Part shown: positions 1 to 7,584 of the stretch, piece by piece
Numbering within the stretch: the stretch's first letter is position 1
How the letters are laid out: the number at the start of each line of letters is the position of its first letter
From: an uncultured Methanobrevibacter sp.
GTDB lineage: Archaea; Methanobacteriota; Methanobacteria; Methanobacteriales; Methanobacteriaceae
Assembly (NCBI GenBank): GCA_900319985.1
Contig: ONQL01000028.1
Span: 1 to 20,772 of the forward strand
Length of the DNA: 20,772 nt
Direction: 5' to 3'
The notes under the pieces: generated by a model
Told to the model about the DNA's origin: nothing
Databases searched by the model: none
Seen by the model: only the letters and a program-made list of their open reading frames with translations
Program-made: the position numbers and the translations under genes

Positions 1-10
1 GTGATTATTA

Positions 11-1629
11 ATGGCACAAGGACAACCAATTTTTATTTTACCTGAAGGTACTAACAGGTCTGTCGGTAGAGATGCACAAAGAAATAACATTTTAGCTGGA
101 AAAGTATTAGCTGAAACTGTAAGAACTACTTTAGGTCCAAAAGGAATGGACAAAATGTTAGTTGACGGACTTGGTGATATTGTAGTAACCAACGACGGTG
201 TAACAATATTAAAAGAAATGGATATTGAACATCCAGCAGCAAAAATGCTCGTAGAAGTAGCAAAAACCCAAGAAGATGAAGTTGGGGACGGAACTACTAC
301 TGCAGTTATCATTGCTGGAGAATTATTAAAAAAATCCGAAAACTTACTTGACTCTGACATTCACCCAACAATCATAGCTATGGGATACAGAAAAGCTGCT
401 GAAAAAGCACAAGAAATTTTAGACGAAATCGCAATCGATGAAGTAGATTCCGAAACTTTATTAAAAGTAGCTATGACTGCTATGACTGGTAAAGGAACCG
501 AAGCAGCACGTGAACCATTAGCAAAATTAATCGTTGACGCTGTAGAAGCAGTAGAAGATAACGGTGAAGTTGACATCGACAATATTAAAATCGAGAAAAA
601 AGATGGAGCTGTTGTAGAAGAATCTACATTAGTTGAAGGTGTAATTGTAGACAAAGAAAGAGTACATCCTGGCATGCCATCCGAAATCAATGGTGCTAAA
701 ATCGCATTAGTCAACGCTCCATTAGAAGTAAAAGAAACTGAAATGGATGCTGAAATCACTATTACTGATCCTGCTCAAATGCAAGCTTTCATCGAACAAG
801 AAGAAAAAATGGTTAAAGACATGGTGGACAAAGTTGTTGCTGCTGGCGCAAACGTATTATTCGCACAAAAAGGTATCGACGACTTAGCACAACACTACTT
901 ATCCAAAGCTGGCGTTTTAGCTGTAAGAAGAGTTAAAAAATCAGACATTGAAAAATTATCTAGAGCTACTGGTGCTAACGTAGTTACAAACTTAGATGAC
1001 TTAACTGCTGATGACTTAGGTGATGCTGGAATCGTAGAAGAAAGAAAAATCTCCGGTGAAGACATGATCTTTGTTGAAGAATGTAGTGGAGCTAAATCTG
1101 TAACCTTATTCGTAAGAGGAAGCACAAAACACATTGTTGACGAAATTGTAAGAGCAATTGAAGACGCAATCGGTGTTGTAGCAGCTACTGTAGAAGATGA
1201 CAAAGTTGTTGCTGGTGGAGGAGCTCCTGAAATTGCAATGGCTAAAAAACTCAAAGATTACGCAATTACGCAGAATCCATTTCTGGAAGAGAACAATTAG
1301 CTGTAAATGCATTTGCAGAAGCTTTAGAAATTGTACCAAAAACCTTAGCAGAAAATGCAGGTTTAGACAGCATCGACTCATTAGTAGACTTAAGAGCTGC
1401 ACAAGAAGACTCCTACTACATGGGATTAGATGTATTCACTGGTGAAGTAGCAGACATGAAAGAAGCTGGCGTAATTGAACCAAAACGTGTCAAAAAACAA
1501 GCTATCCAATCTGCATCTGAAGCAGCTGAAATGATTTTAAGAATCGATGACGTAATTGCATCAACCAAAGGCCCAGAAGACATGGGTATGGATCCTTCCG
1601 CAATGGGCGGAATGCCTCCAATGATGTAA
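11..1629 (+). pseudogene. Thermosome subunit (group II chaperonin), frameshifted
   Basis: Group II chaperonins form double-ring cages that fold cytosolic proteins using ATP. The first frame (11-1300, 429 residues) contains the family signatures RTTLGPKGMDKMLVD, VTNDGVTIL, the nucleotide site VGDGTTTAV and, near the break, VVAGGGAPEI. It then runs into a premature stop at 1298-1300. The missing C-terminal part continues in another frame to 1629 and ends with the usual thermosome Gly/Met tail (MGGMPPMM). The shift is caused by an exact tandem copy of ATTACGCA at 1257-1264 and 1265-1272. Removing one copy restores a 536-residue protein, a normal thermosome length. The start ATG at 11 gives the typical N-terminus; too little upstream sequence is present to see the promoter. 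It could be a real null allele in an organism with a second thermosome gene, a recent mutation, or a sequencing/assembly error. Family call is certain; status is not. Confidence 0.93.
1257..1272 (+). repeat. 8-bp perfect tandem duplication causing the thermosome frameshift
   Basis: ATTACGCA occurs twice with no spacer (1257-1264, 1265-1272). The extra 8 bases shift the thermosome frame. Deleting either copy joins KLKDYA directly to ESISGREQLAVNAFAEA, the expected chaperonin sequence. Confidence 0.95.
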
Positions 1630-1633
1630 GTAT

Positions 1634-1677
1634 AAGAAATTTTTCATAATTTCTTTCTTTTTTTATTTTTTTTTTTT
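1634..1677 (+). terminator. Hairpin plus long T-tract after the thermosome gene
   Basis: AAGAAATT (1634-1641) pairs with AATTTCTT (1648-1655) across a six-base loop, an 8-bp stem. It is followed by an almost unbroken T-run up to 1677. T-rich tracts downstream of genes are the usual archaeal termination signal. The tract runs right into the start codon of the next gene. Confidence 0.7.
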
Positions 1678-2685
1678 ATGTATTCTGATAGACTCATTTT
1701 CAAAACATCTCTTAATGATGAAATTTTTTATTTAACTGACACTATTTTAATTAAATTTGGAGTCAACCGTAATGGAATTTCCACGTCTGAACTGAATGGT
1801 GGAAGTCATGACCTATATAAATCTGTTTTCAATCAGCATTTGTCGCAGGATAAAATTGACTGTTTGGAAAATCATGATGTTGGTCAGTACCTGATTAATG
1901 AATGTAAAAATTTAGATATTGATTATAATTATTCTACAGGACTTATAACATTGGCTAAAATGGAAAATGTCAGTATAGTGGTAAAAGATTATAAATCGAT
2001 TGAAGTGATTGCAGTTTCAACTGCCGGTGTTAGAACTAATGCGGTATGTGCTGGCGATGAGGCTGCATATTACGAAGAAAATGGAAACTTCGGAACAATT
2101 AATACAATAATTTTAATTAATGCTCATTTGAATCATGATGCTTTAGTTCATGCTTTGATGGTTGCAAGTGAAGCTAAAACTGTAGCATTAAACAATCTGA
2201 AAATTCCTTCTCAATACTCAAATAATTATGCTACCGGAACTGGAACTGACGGCGTTTGCATATTTTCTAATTTGGAATCTGATAATAATTTAAAAAATGC
2301 AGATAAACATTCTAAATTAGGTGAACTGATTGGAATGTGTGTGATTGAATCTGTTGAAAAGGCAATCGCAAAACAGGTATGGATTACAAAAAAATCTCAA
2401 TCAAATGTATTGGTTCGTTTAAATAGGTATTCCTTGGATATTGACGAATTTTATAATAATTTGGATTGCGATAAATTAGAATTTATAAAGCAACTTCAAA
2501 TTGACTCTAAAAAACAAGAAAATGTAGCTATCACAAGTTCTATTTTAAATCTAATTGATGAAATGAATTTGGGTTTGATTGAAAAACAATATGCCTATGA
2601 CTTGGCTTTAAAAATAAAAGAGGAATGTGATAGTTATCCTGTAAAAAAACTTTTACAACATTGGATAAACTATTTTATTCACTAA
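1678..2685 (+). CDS. cbiZ: Adenosylcobinamide amidohydrolase CbiZ
   Basis: CbiZ removes the aminopropanol side chain of adenosylcobinamide to give adenosylcobyric acid. This lets archaea salvage incomplete corrinoids for the B12-type cofactors that methanogens need in methyl transfer. Visible signatures are ISTSELNGG (34-42), STAGVRTNAVCAGD (114-127), EAKTVAL (165-171), ATGTGTDGV (185-193) and HSKLGELIG (211-219). The protein is 335 residues, longer than the roughly 200-240 residue CbiZ core. The last 95 or so residues, after AIAKQVWITKK, form a charged, probably helical tail that I do not recognise. The ATG at 1678 follows a T-run directly with no ribosome site, so either the message is leaderless or initiation is unusual. 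The 3' end overlaps the convergent xseB by 11 bases. Confidence 0.88.
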   Translation: MYSDRLIFKTSLNDEIFYLTDTILIKFGVNRNGISTSELNGGSHDLYKSVFNQHLSQDKIDCLENHDVGQYLINECKNLDIDYNYSTGLITLAKMENVSIVVKDYKSIEVIAVSTAGVRTNAVCAGDEAAYYEENGNFGTINTIILINAHLNHDALVHALMVASEAKTVALNNLKIPSQYSNNYATGTGTDGVCIFSNLESDNNLKNADKHSKLGELIGMCVIESVEKAIAKQVWITKKSQSNVLVRLNRYSLDIDEFYNNLDCDKLEFIKQLQIDSKKQENVAITSSILNLIDEMNLGLIEKQYAYDLALKIKEECDSYPVKKLLQHWINYFIH

Positions 2686-2893
2686 CGTTAAAGTCGATTA
2701 CTTCCCCATTTTCTTGAACAATTTTTGCTATTGATTCTTCTGCGGTGTTTAATTTATCATTACAAATTTTAACTAGGTCCATAGCTTTTTTAAATTCTTC
2801 AATTGCATCGTCTAGTGGTACGTCTCCATTTTCCAATTTGTTAACAATTTCTTCTAGTTTTTCTAAGCTTTCTTCAAAAGTTAAATTTTCCAT
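2675..2893 (-). CDS. xseB: Exodeoxyribonuclease VII small subunit
   Basis: XseB binds the helical part of XseA in exonuclease VII, which degrades single-stranded DNA from both ends to oligonucleotides. At 72 residues it has the normal size and the typical two-helix pattern: the N-terminal FEESLEKLEEIVNKLENGDVPLDDAIEEFKKAM segment (about residues 5-38) is diagnostic. Its ATG shares one base with the xseA stop codon (TAATG), so the two subunits are translationally coupled. It converges with cbiZ and overlaps its end by 11 bases, with no room for a terminator. Confidence 0.92.
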   Translation of the reverse strand: MENLTFEESLEKLEEIVNKLENGDVPLDDAIEEFKKAMDLVKICNDKLNTAEESIAKIVQENGEVIDFNVSE

Positions 2894-4152
2894 TATATCA
2901 CCTTTGTATTAACTGTTCCGTCATCAAATTCAATGTCCAATTCATCACCAGGTTTAACATCTTTTGCACTTGACACAATTTTGTCATTTGATTTGGTGAT
3001 TGAATAGCCCCTTTTCAATGTTAAAAGAGGATTTAAAATTTCCAGTTTTTCAAAATTTCTCAAAAACGCTTCTCTTTTGTGCTTTGTTATTTCTTTTGGA
3101 TTTTTCAAAACAATTGAGTTTTCCAGTTTAAATAACTTGTTTCTATTTTGTGAAATGGTATTTTTGGATGCATAATTTAGCTTGTTAATCAAGTTGTCCA
3201 AGTGCATTCCTTTTATTTCGTATATCTCTTCGGGATTTTTCAAAACTTGTTTTTTGGAAATATTGTTCAGTATTAACCTTTTTTCGCCAATGTTGTCATT
3301 AATATTTTTAGTCAATTTACTTTTCAGTGTATCCAATCTGAATTTCACTTCACTTAATTTTGGTACTGCTAGTTCTGCAGCTGCAGTCGGTGTAGGCGCC
3401 CTTTTGTCTGCTACAAAATCAGAAATTGTAAAGTCAACTTCGTGACCCACAGCACTTATAACTGGTATTTTGCAGTCATAAATTTCACGTGCAACGATTT
3501 CTTCATTAAAAGGCCATAAATCTTCAATGCTTCCCCCTCCCCGTCCTATGATTAATGTATCTATGTCATAGTTTTGAGCATATTTTATTTGCTTTACAAT
3601 CTTTAGGGCAGCTTGATCTCCTTGAACAAGAGTTGGAAAAATAAGTATTTTGCAAATAGGATATCTTCTTTTGATTGTTGTAATGATGTCCTTTATTGCA
3701 GCTCCGGTTGATGCAGTAACAACTCCTATGTGTCTCGGGTATTTCGGTATTTCTTTTTTATGGGAATCATCAAACAATCCTTCCTTTTTAAGTTTCTTTT
3801 TCAATTGTTCAAAAGCAATATGTAAATTTCCAATCCCGTCTTCGGTGATTTTGGTGGCATATAACTGATATTTGCCGTTTTTTACATAAACTTCAATTTT
3901 CCCTTTGATAATTACTTTCATACCGTCTTCAGGTTCAAATTCAAGGAATCTGTCTTTCATGCCTTTAAACATCACTGCATCGATTTGTGAGTTTTCATCC
4001 TTTAGAGTAAAATAACTATGTCCACTAAACGCATTGGTTTTGAAATTGGAAATTTCTCCTTTAACTAATATGTTTTTAAAGTTGGGATCCATTTTTAATT
4101 TACGGTTAATTAAGGAATTAATTTCGGATACTGTGTATGTTTTTTCATTCAT
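2893..4152 (-). CDS. xseA: Exodeoxyribonuclease VII large subunit
   Basis: This is the catalytic subunit of exonuclease VII. Residues about 1-105 form the OB-fold DNA-binding domain (ILVKGEISNFK, HSYFTLKD). The catalytic domain has GRGGGSIEDLWPFNEE (203-218) and AVGHEVDFTISDFVADKRAPTPTAAAE (234-260). A long charged helical region follows, and the C-terminal end is LTLKRGYSIT plus the usual small domain. At 419 residues it is slightly shorter than most bacterial XseA proteins (about 450). The start at 4152 is supported by an upstream AAGGTG on the minus strand; a second ATG lies four bases downstream out of frame. ExoVII is mainly bacterial, so this pair is probably an old transfer into the methanogen lineage (inference). 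The role is likely single-strand DNA processing in repair. Confidence 0.95.
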   Translation of the reverse strand: MNEKTYTVSEINSLINRKLKMDPNFKNILVKGEISNFKTNAFSGHSYFTLKDENSQIDAVMFKGMKDRFLEFEPEDGMKVIIKGKIEVYVKNGKYQLYATKITEDGIGNLHIAFEQLKKKLKKEGLFDDSHKKEIPKYPRHIGVVTASTGAAIKDIITTIKRRYPICKILIFPTLVQGDQAALKIVKQIKYAQNYDIDTLIIGRGGGSIEDLWPFNEEIVAREIYDCKIPVISAVGHEVDFTISDFVADKRAPTPTAAAELAVPKLSEVKFRLDTLKSKLTKNINDNIGEKRLILNNISKKQVLKNPEEIYEIKGMHLDNLINKLNYASKNTISQNRNKLFKLENSIVLKNPKEITKHKREAFLRNFEKLEILNPLLTLKRGYSITKSNDKIVSSAKDVKPGDELDIEFDDGTVNTKVI

Positions 4153-4188
4153 GTATTCACCTTGAAATCAATATTGTTATTATGTTGT

Positions 4189-4203
4189 TTGTATTTAATA
4201 CAA
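4189..4203. promoter_or_regulatory. 15-bp palindrome upstream of xseA
   Basis: TTGTATT, T, AATACAA: two perfect 7-bp arms around one base, 37 bases upstream of the xseA start. The size and symmetry fit a dimeric repressor site or part of the minus-strand promoter. No known regulator is assigned. Confidence 0.4.
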
Positions 4204-4250
4204 TTTTTCATTTCTCATTTGGATTATTTTGTTGCTCTAAATGTGATATT

Positions 4251-4276
4251 CAAGTTGATAACTTGGTATATTATTT
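4251..4276 (+). promoter_or_regulatory. Palindrome abutting a possible TATA box, PRC-barrel/pyrE promoter
   Basis: CAAGTT-GAT-AACTTG (4251-4265) has perfect 6-bp arms. It is followed directly by GTATATTATTT (4266-4276), an acceptable TATA-like element. Transcription would begin near 4295, about 50 bases before the PRC-barrel ATG. The promoter assignment is tentative; the palindrome itself is exact. Confidence 0.4.
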
Positions 4277-4348
4277 GATTAATGTTTCAATAATTAAAGT
4301 AAATGTATTTTAAATTGAATGTACAAAATATGTATAGGTGATTTTTTC

Positions 4349-4582
4349 ATGAAAATTAAAGATGAATTATGTGGAAAAGAAGTTATTGATGCAGATATCC
4401 AAATCGTTGGAAAAATTAGTGATGCGATTTTTGATAAGGATACATTTGAGTTAACTGACATCGTAATTAAAAAAACTGGTTTTTCAGAACAAATCAAAGC
4501 TAGTGAAAATGTTATTCCAATTGAATTAATAAAAGTAATTGGGGATAAAGTTTTACTTAAAGGCGAAGATGATATTTTATGA
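4349..4582 (+). CDS. PRC-barrel domain protein
   Basis: A 77-residue protein made of a single PRC-barrel, a small beta-barrel fold found in photosynthetic reaction centre H subunits, RimM and many archaeal proteins. The pattern ELCGKEVIDADIQIVGKISDAIFDKDTFELTDIVIKK (about 5-41), ending in PIELIKVIGDKVLLKGEDDIL, is typical. The ATG at 4349 is chosen because AGGTG lies nine bases before it; an in-frame ATG at 4319 has no ribosome site. The stop overlaps the possible pyrE start (ATGA), so the two genes are co-transcribed. Some archaeal single PRC-barrel proteins (CdpB type) act in cell division with SepF and FtsZ. That is one possibility, but nothing here proves it. Confidence 0.82.
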   Translation: MKIKDELCGKEVIDADIQIVGKISDAIFDKDTFELTDIVIKKTGFSEQIKASENVIPIELIKVIGDKVLLKGEDDIL

Positions 4583-5112
4583 TTAATATGAGTTCTAAAG
4601 AATATTTAATTGATTTATTAAAGGAAAATGAAGTTTTTCTTGAAGGTGACTTTACATTATCCTCAGGTAAAAAAAGTAACTATTACATTAACATGAAAAA
4701 AGCTATTACTGAACCTGAGATATTATCTACTATTTCTAGTTTAATCACTGACCAAATTAAAAATGATGAAATTGATAAAGTTGCAGGTCCTGCTTTAGGA
4801 GCTGTTCCTATAGCCACTGCAGTTTCCCTTGAATCCAAACTTCCATTATTGATGATTCGTAAAGAAAAGAAAGGTTATGGTACTTCAAAACTCATTGAAG
4901 GTGAACTTTTAGAAGGTGATAATGTAATTGTTGTTGAAGATGTTTCAACCACTGGAGGATCACTTTTAAAAGCGATTAAAGCCATACAGGAAAATGGCGG
5001 TAATGTAAAAAGAGCTTTTGTTGTAGTTGATAGACAAGAAGGTGCTATCGAAGAATTTGAAAAACAAGGAATAACACTTGAACCATTAATAAGTGTTAAT
5101 GAATTTTTTTAA
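4579..5112 (+). CDS. pyrE: Orotate phosphoribosyltransferase
   Basis: PyrE joins orotate to PRPP to form orotidine 5'-monophosphate, the fifth step of UMP synthesis, in the cytosol. The PRPP-binding motif VIVVEDVSTTGGS is at residues 116-128. The flexible catalytic loop RKEKKGYGTSKLIEG is at 94-108, and DFTLSSGKKSNYYINMKKA (24-42) is the orotate/PRPP N-terminal region. Length (177 residues, or 174) is normal. Two starts are possible: ATG 4579, overlapping the upstream stop as ATGA, and ATG 4588 (MSSKEYL), which matches the usual N-terminus better. Neither has a clear separate ribosome site, so coupling to the PRC-barrel gene is likely. A strong hairpin follows the stop. Confidence 0.95.
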   Translation: MINMSSKEYLIDLLKENEVFLEGDFTLSSGKKSNYYINMKKAITEPEILSTISSLITDQIKNDEIDKVAGPALGAVPIATAVSLESKLPLLMIRKEKKGYGTSKLIEGELLEGDNVIVVEDVSTTGGSLLKAIKAIQENGGNVKRAFVVVDRQEGAIEEFEKQGITLEPLISVNEFF

Positions 5113-5120
5113 AAAATAAA

Positions 5121-5146
5121 AATGATGAAAAATTAATTTCATCATT
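5121..5146. terminator. Bidirectional terminator between pyrE and moaB
   Basis: AATGATGAAA (5121-5130) and TTTCATCATT (5137-5146) form a perfect 10-bp stem with a six-base loop. T-rich sequence lies on both sides, one T-run for each strand. It sits exactly between two convergent genes, so it can end both transcripts. Confidence 0.8.
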
Positions 5147-5152
5147 CAAATT

Positions 5153-5659
5153 CTATTTTTTGATATGATGGACTACATGGGGCAGTTCATCTATAATGAT
5201 ATTGCATGCGGTTTTTACTGCATTTGGTGAACCTGGCATTGAAAAAATTGCTGTTTTTTTGTAAATTCCCGCAGTAGCTCTGGAAAGTAGTGCTGCAGCA
5301 CCAATTTCCTCATAGGATTTAGCTCTAAATAGTTCTCCAAAACCCTCGATTCTCTTTTCAAAAAGTGATTCAACCGTTTCAACTGTGATGTCCCGAGAGT
5401 CAAGTCCGGTTCCACCAGTAGTTAGAATTACATCAATATTTTCATTTATCATTTCCATAATGGATTTAATTAGATCTTCCTTTTCATCAGGAATTATTTT
5501 TCTGGCTTTTAATGTGTATCTTGTTTCAATTTCTTTGGCAATATATTGGCCGGATAAGTCTGCTTTTTCGGATTTTCTACTGTCGCTTAATGTAATTATT
5601 CCGCAGCTAATATCATTAGATGATTTTTCTTGATGTTCGTTTGAAGTTTCACTTTTCAT
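5153..5659 (-). CDS. moaB: Molybdenum cofactor biosynthesis protein, MoaB/Mog family
   Basis: MoaB/Mog proteins bind molybdopterin and activate it by adenylylation before metal insertion. Methanogens need the resulting Mo/W cofactor for formylmethanofuran dehydrogenase. Visible motifs are CGIITLSDSR (19-28), the pterin-binding ILTTGGTGLDSRDITVE (78-94) and AIFSMPGSPNAVKTA (about 141-155). Length 168 is normal, with a polar N-terminal stretch of about 17 residues (rich in Ser, Glu, Asn) before the fold begins. The start is preceded by a weak GTGGGAT site on the minus strand. It lies 18 bases downstream of the regulator operon and could be read from it. Confidence 0.9.
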   Translation of the reverse strand: MKSETSNEHQEKSSNDISCGIITLSDSRKSEKADLSGQYIAKEIETRYTLKARKIIPDEKEDLIKSIMEMINENIDVILTTGGTGLDSRDITVETVESLFEKRIEGFGELFRAKSYEEIGAAALLSRATAGIYKKTAIFSMPGSPNAVKTACNIIIDELPHVVHHIKK

Positions 5660-5677
5660 TGTTTATCCCACGTTATT

Positions 5678-5962
5678 CTATTTTAAACATTTCTTTATTT
5701 GATTGTAATCAGTTATATTATTTGTTAATTTTTCGGTAAGATAATATAAAGCTCCATAATTTTCCCCATCTCTAACGACAAATTCCAATTTTTCCATAAT
5801 ATGGATATGATACATTGTTGTTTTGTATGTTATTCCCAATTTATCGGATAATTGGTTTGCGTTATGTGGACGTTCCAATAACTGATCTATAATTTCCATT
5901 GTAGTTCTTCCTCCTTTCCGCCCTAACAATAATTCTGTTAACTCGTTTGTATCTTGTTTCAT
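5678..5962 (-). CDS. Small winged-helix transcriptional regulator (ArsR-like)
   Basis: A 94-residue protein starting MKQDTNELTELLLGRKGG. It is a single winged helix-turn-helix: TMEIIDQLLERPHNANQLSDKLGITYKTTMYHIHIMEKLEFVV is the classic HTH followed by the wing, as in the ArsR/HTH_20 group common in methanogens. The ATG at 5962 is chosen because AAAGGAAA stands eight to fifteen bases upstream; the frame stays open to 6040 but lacks a ribosome site there and would overlap the previous gene. It is third in a run of three regulator genes, 16 bases after its neighbour. No sensor domain is present, so the signal is unknown. DNA-binding role: confident. Target genes: unknown. Confidence 0.8.
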   Translation of the reverse strand: MKQDTNELTELLLGRKGGRTTMEIIDQLLERPHNANQLSDKLGITYKTTMYHIHIMEKLEFVVRDGENYGALYYLTEKLTNNITDYNQIKKCLK

Positions 5963-5978
5963 AATGATGTTTCCTTTA

Positions 5979-6785
5979 CTATTTGTTGTATTTTTTATAT
6001 AATTTTGAACCCCATTTGAGTGCATTTTTTGACTCTCCAATTAAGATTTGAGAATCGTCATAGTGTCCATCTTTAAAAAACAGTGTCATAGATATGAAGT
6101 TTGGTGAATAAGTTAAGAATATCTTTAAATTCTTTTTAATTGGTATTATTTTCACTTTTTTATTCCCAAGTAACTTTTCTTTAAAACTTTTATTTGATTT
6201 AATTGATTTTAAAATATCTTCACTAACTATCAACTCCAAATATTTTAATTTATTTTTTTTTAATAGTTCAAGCATATGCTTAATATGATTTTCAGAATAT
6301 ATGGGCATGATTATCTTTAACTCGCTAGATGTGGATATCAATTTCAGATATTTATTGAATGCGTTTGATAAATCACTTGTAGTTGATGTAATGTATGTTG
6401 CATCTTTTAATAGATGCATATTTTTGAGTAGTTCCTGAGGAATGTCTGTGAGGTCATGATTGTCCCAAAAAGCGGTATTATTATTGATTGATGTCCAGTT
6501 TTCAATAAGTTTTATCATGTTTGTAGCGAGCAGATATCCATGGGATGTTAACTGATATTGTTTTTGAACTTTATTGATTATATTTTTTGTCTCTAGTTCT
6601 TTAAGTCCATGCAATATTGTGGCTGAAGGTTTTTTCAGTTCATTTCTCAGTTCCTCTAAATTCCTAGGAGCATTATACATTGCCAGAATCAGTTTAGATC
6701 TCATGGTTGAAGTTAATATGTATTTTATATTTTTAAATTCGTTGTTTAATTCTTGTTTAGTCTGTAAATTTGTCATACGTATCAC
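5979..6785 (-). CDS. Winged-helix regulator, FilR1/DUF1724-like (second copy)
   Basis: A 268-residue two-domain protein. Residues about 25-90 form a winged helix (RSKLILAMYNAPRNLEELRNELKKPSATILHGLKELETKNIINK). The rest is the conserved middle/C-terminal domain of the archaeal FilR1 (DUF1724) family, ending in the typical ILIGESKNALKWGSKLYKKY, compared with RLLTSSCEKSQKWANDLF in the upstream paralogue. The first possible start is a GTG at 6785 that overlaps the upstream stop; an ATG at 6776 three codons later is equally good. Neither has a clear ribosome site, so translation is probably coupled. Family members are methanogen regulators; the ligand and targets of this one are unknown. Confidence 0.75.
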   Translation of the reverse strand: MIRMTNLQTKQELNNEFKNIKYILTSTMRSKLILAMYNAPRNLEELRNELKKPSATILHGLKELETKNIINKVQKQYQLTSHGYLLATNMIKLIENWTSINNNTAFWDNHDLTDIPQELLKNMHLLKDATYITSTTSDLSNAFNKYLKLISTSSELKIIMPIYSENHIKHMLELLKKNKLKYLELIVSEDILKSIKSNKSFKEKLLGNKKVKIIPIKKNLKIFLTYSPNFISMTLFFKDGHYDDSQILIGESKNALKWGSKLYKKYNK

Positions 6786-7567
6786 ACTTCGTCTTTTATA
6801 AAGTTAAAAAGATCATTCGCCCATTTTTGTGATTTTTCACAGGAAGAGGTCAATAATCTATTCTGGTCAAAACTGCCGTCACTTTTAAATAGTCCTAAGC
6901 TCATGGTTTCATCACAAATTATCAAATACACATTTAATTCATTTGTGGTGGTATGCACTTTTAAGTTTCCATTCTTCACGGCAGCTTTTCTTTTGCCTTT
7001 GTCAATTTCAGAAAGTATTCCATTGAACATATTCTTTGGAATAATTATTTCAACATTGCCGTTTTTTTCTATAATATTTTCTATCAATTGAGGATAATCC
7101 GGATGAAGATATGGAAATATTGCTTTAATGGTATTTGATTGCAGTATATTTTCTTTAATTGTGTTGTGTGTTCTGTAAATATCGAGAGGTGTAGTTTCCA
7201 CAAGTTCTGAATTTTTTAAATCATTTATATTTTGCATTGAATTAATGCTTAGTTGGTTAATGTTGTGCTTATTCCAAAATTCATCAAAATTGTTAATTAA
7301 ATCAACACTATTTTTGAACTCCATCAATTGATTGTAATAAATTTCACTCAGGGTATTTATGTGATATTTATTTTTCTTTTTGGTAATGTAGTCACGCTCC
7401 TCAAGCTTTACAAGGTTGCTTGAAATGGAACTGTAAGTTATATTGGTTTTATTCACAAGTTCTTTTACGGATTTTGGTTCTTTTTGCAGTTCACTTAAAA
7501 TTTTCAGCCGTATTTCTGATTTTGCAAAGAATTTTATTTCATTATTCAGGTCATATTGCTTTATCAT
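6782..7567 (-). CDS. Winged-helix regulator, FilR1/DUF1724-like (first copy)
   Basis: A 261-residue regulator. The N-terminal winged helix spans about residues 15-75 (SEIRLKILSELQKEPKSVKELVNKTNITYSSISSNLVKLEERDYI). The C-terminal domain has the family end (DETMSLGLFKSDGSFDQNRLLTSSCEKSQKWANDLF). The ATG at 7567 (MIKQYDL) is chosen over the in-frame ATG at 7582 because a very strong GGAGGTT lies seven bases before it; the upstream ATG is itself part of that ribosome site (ATGGAGG). It leads a three-regulator operon and is preceded by a large inverted repeat over the promoter, which suggests autoregulation. It resembles the second copy in layout, so the two probably arose by duplication. Confidence 0.8.
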   Translation of the reverse strand: MIKQYDLNNEIKFFAKSEIRLKILSELQKEPKSVKELVNKTNITYSSISSNLVKLEERDYITKKKNKYHINTLSEIYYNQLMEFKNSVDLINNFDEFWNKHNINQLSINSMQNINDLKNSELVETTPLDIYRTHNTIKENILQSNTIKAIFPYLHPDYPQLIENIIEKNGNVEIIIPKNMFNGILSEIDKGKRKAAVKNGNLKVHTTTNELNVYLIICDETMSLGLFKSDGSFDQNRLLTSSCEKSQKWANDLFNFIKDEV

Positions 7568-7584
7568 GTATTCAACCTCCATTC

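Noticed and set aside
361..1402. Long open frames on the minus strand inside the thermosome gene
   Set aside because: They are antisense shadows of a strongly biased coding sequence, with Ser/Ile-rich, low-complexity translations and no family signature.
1197..1445. Separate small gene of 82 codons bridging the thermosome break
   Set aside because: It is the third frame of the chaperonin gene; the translation is Arg/Leu/Cys-rich and unlike any domain.
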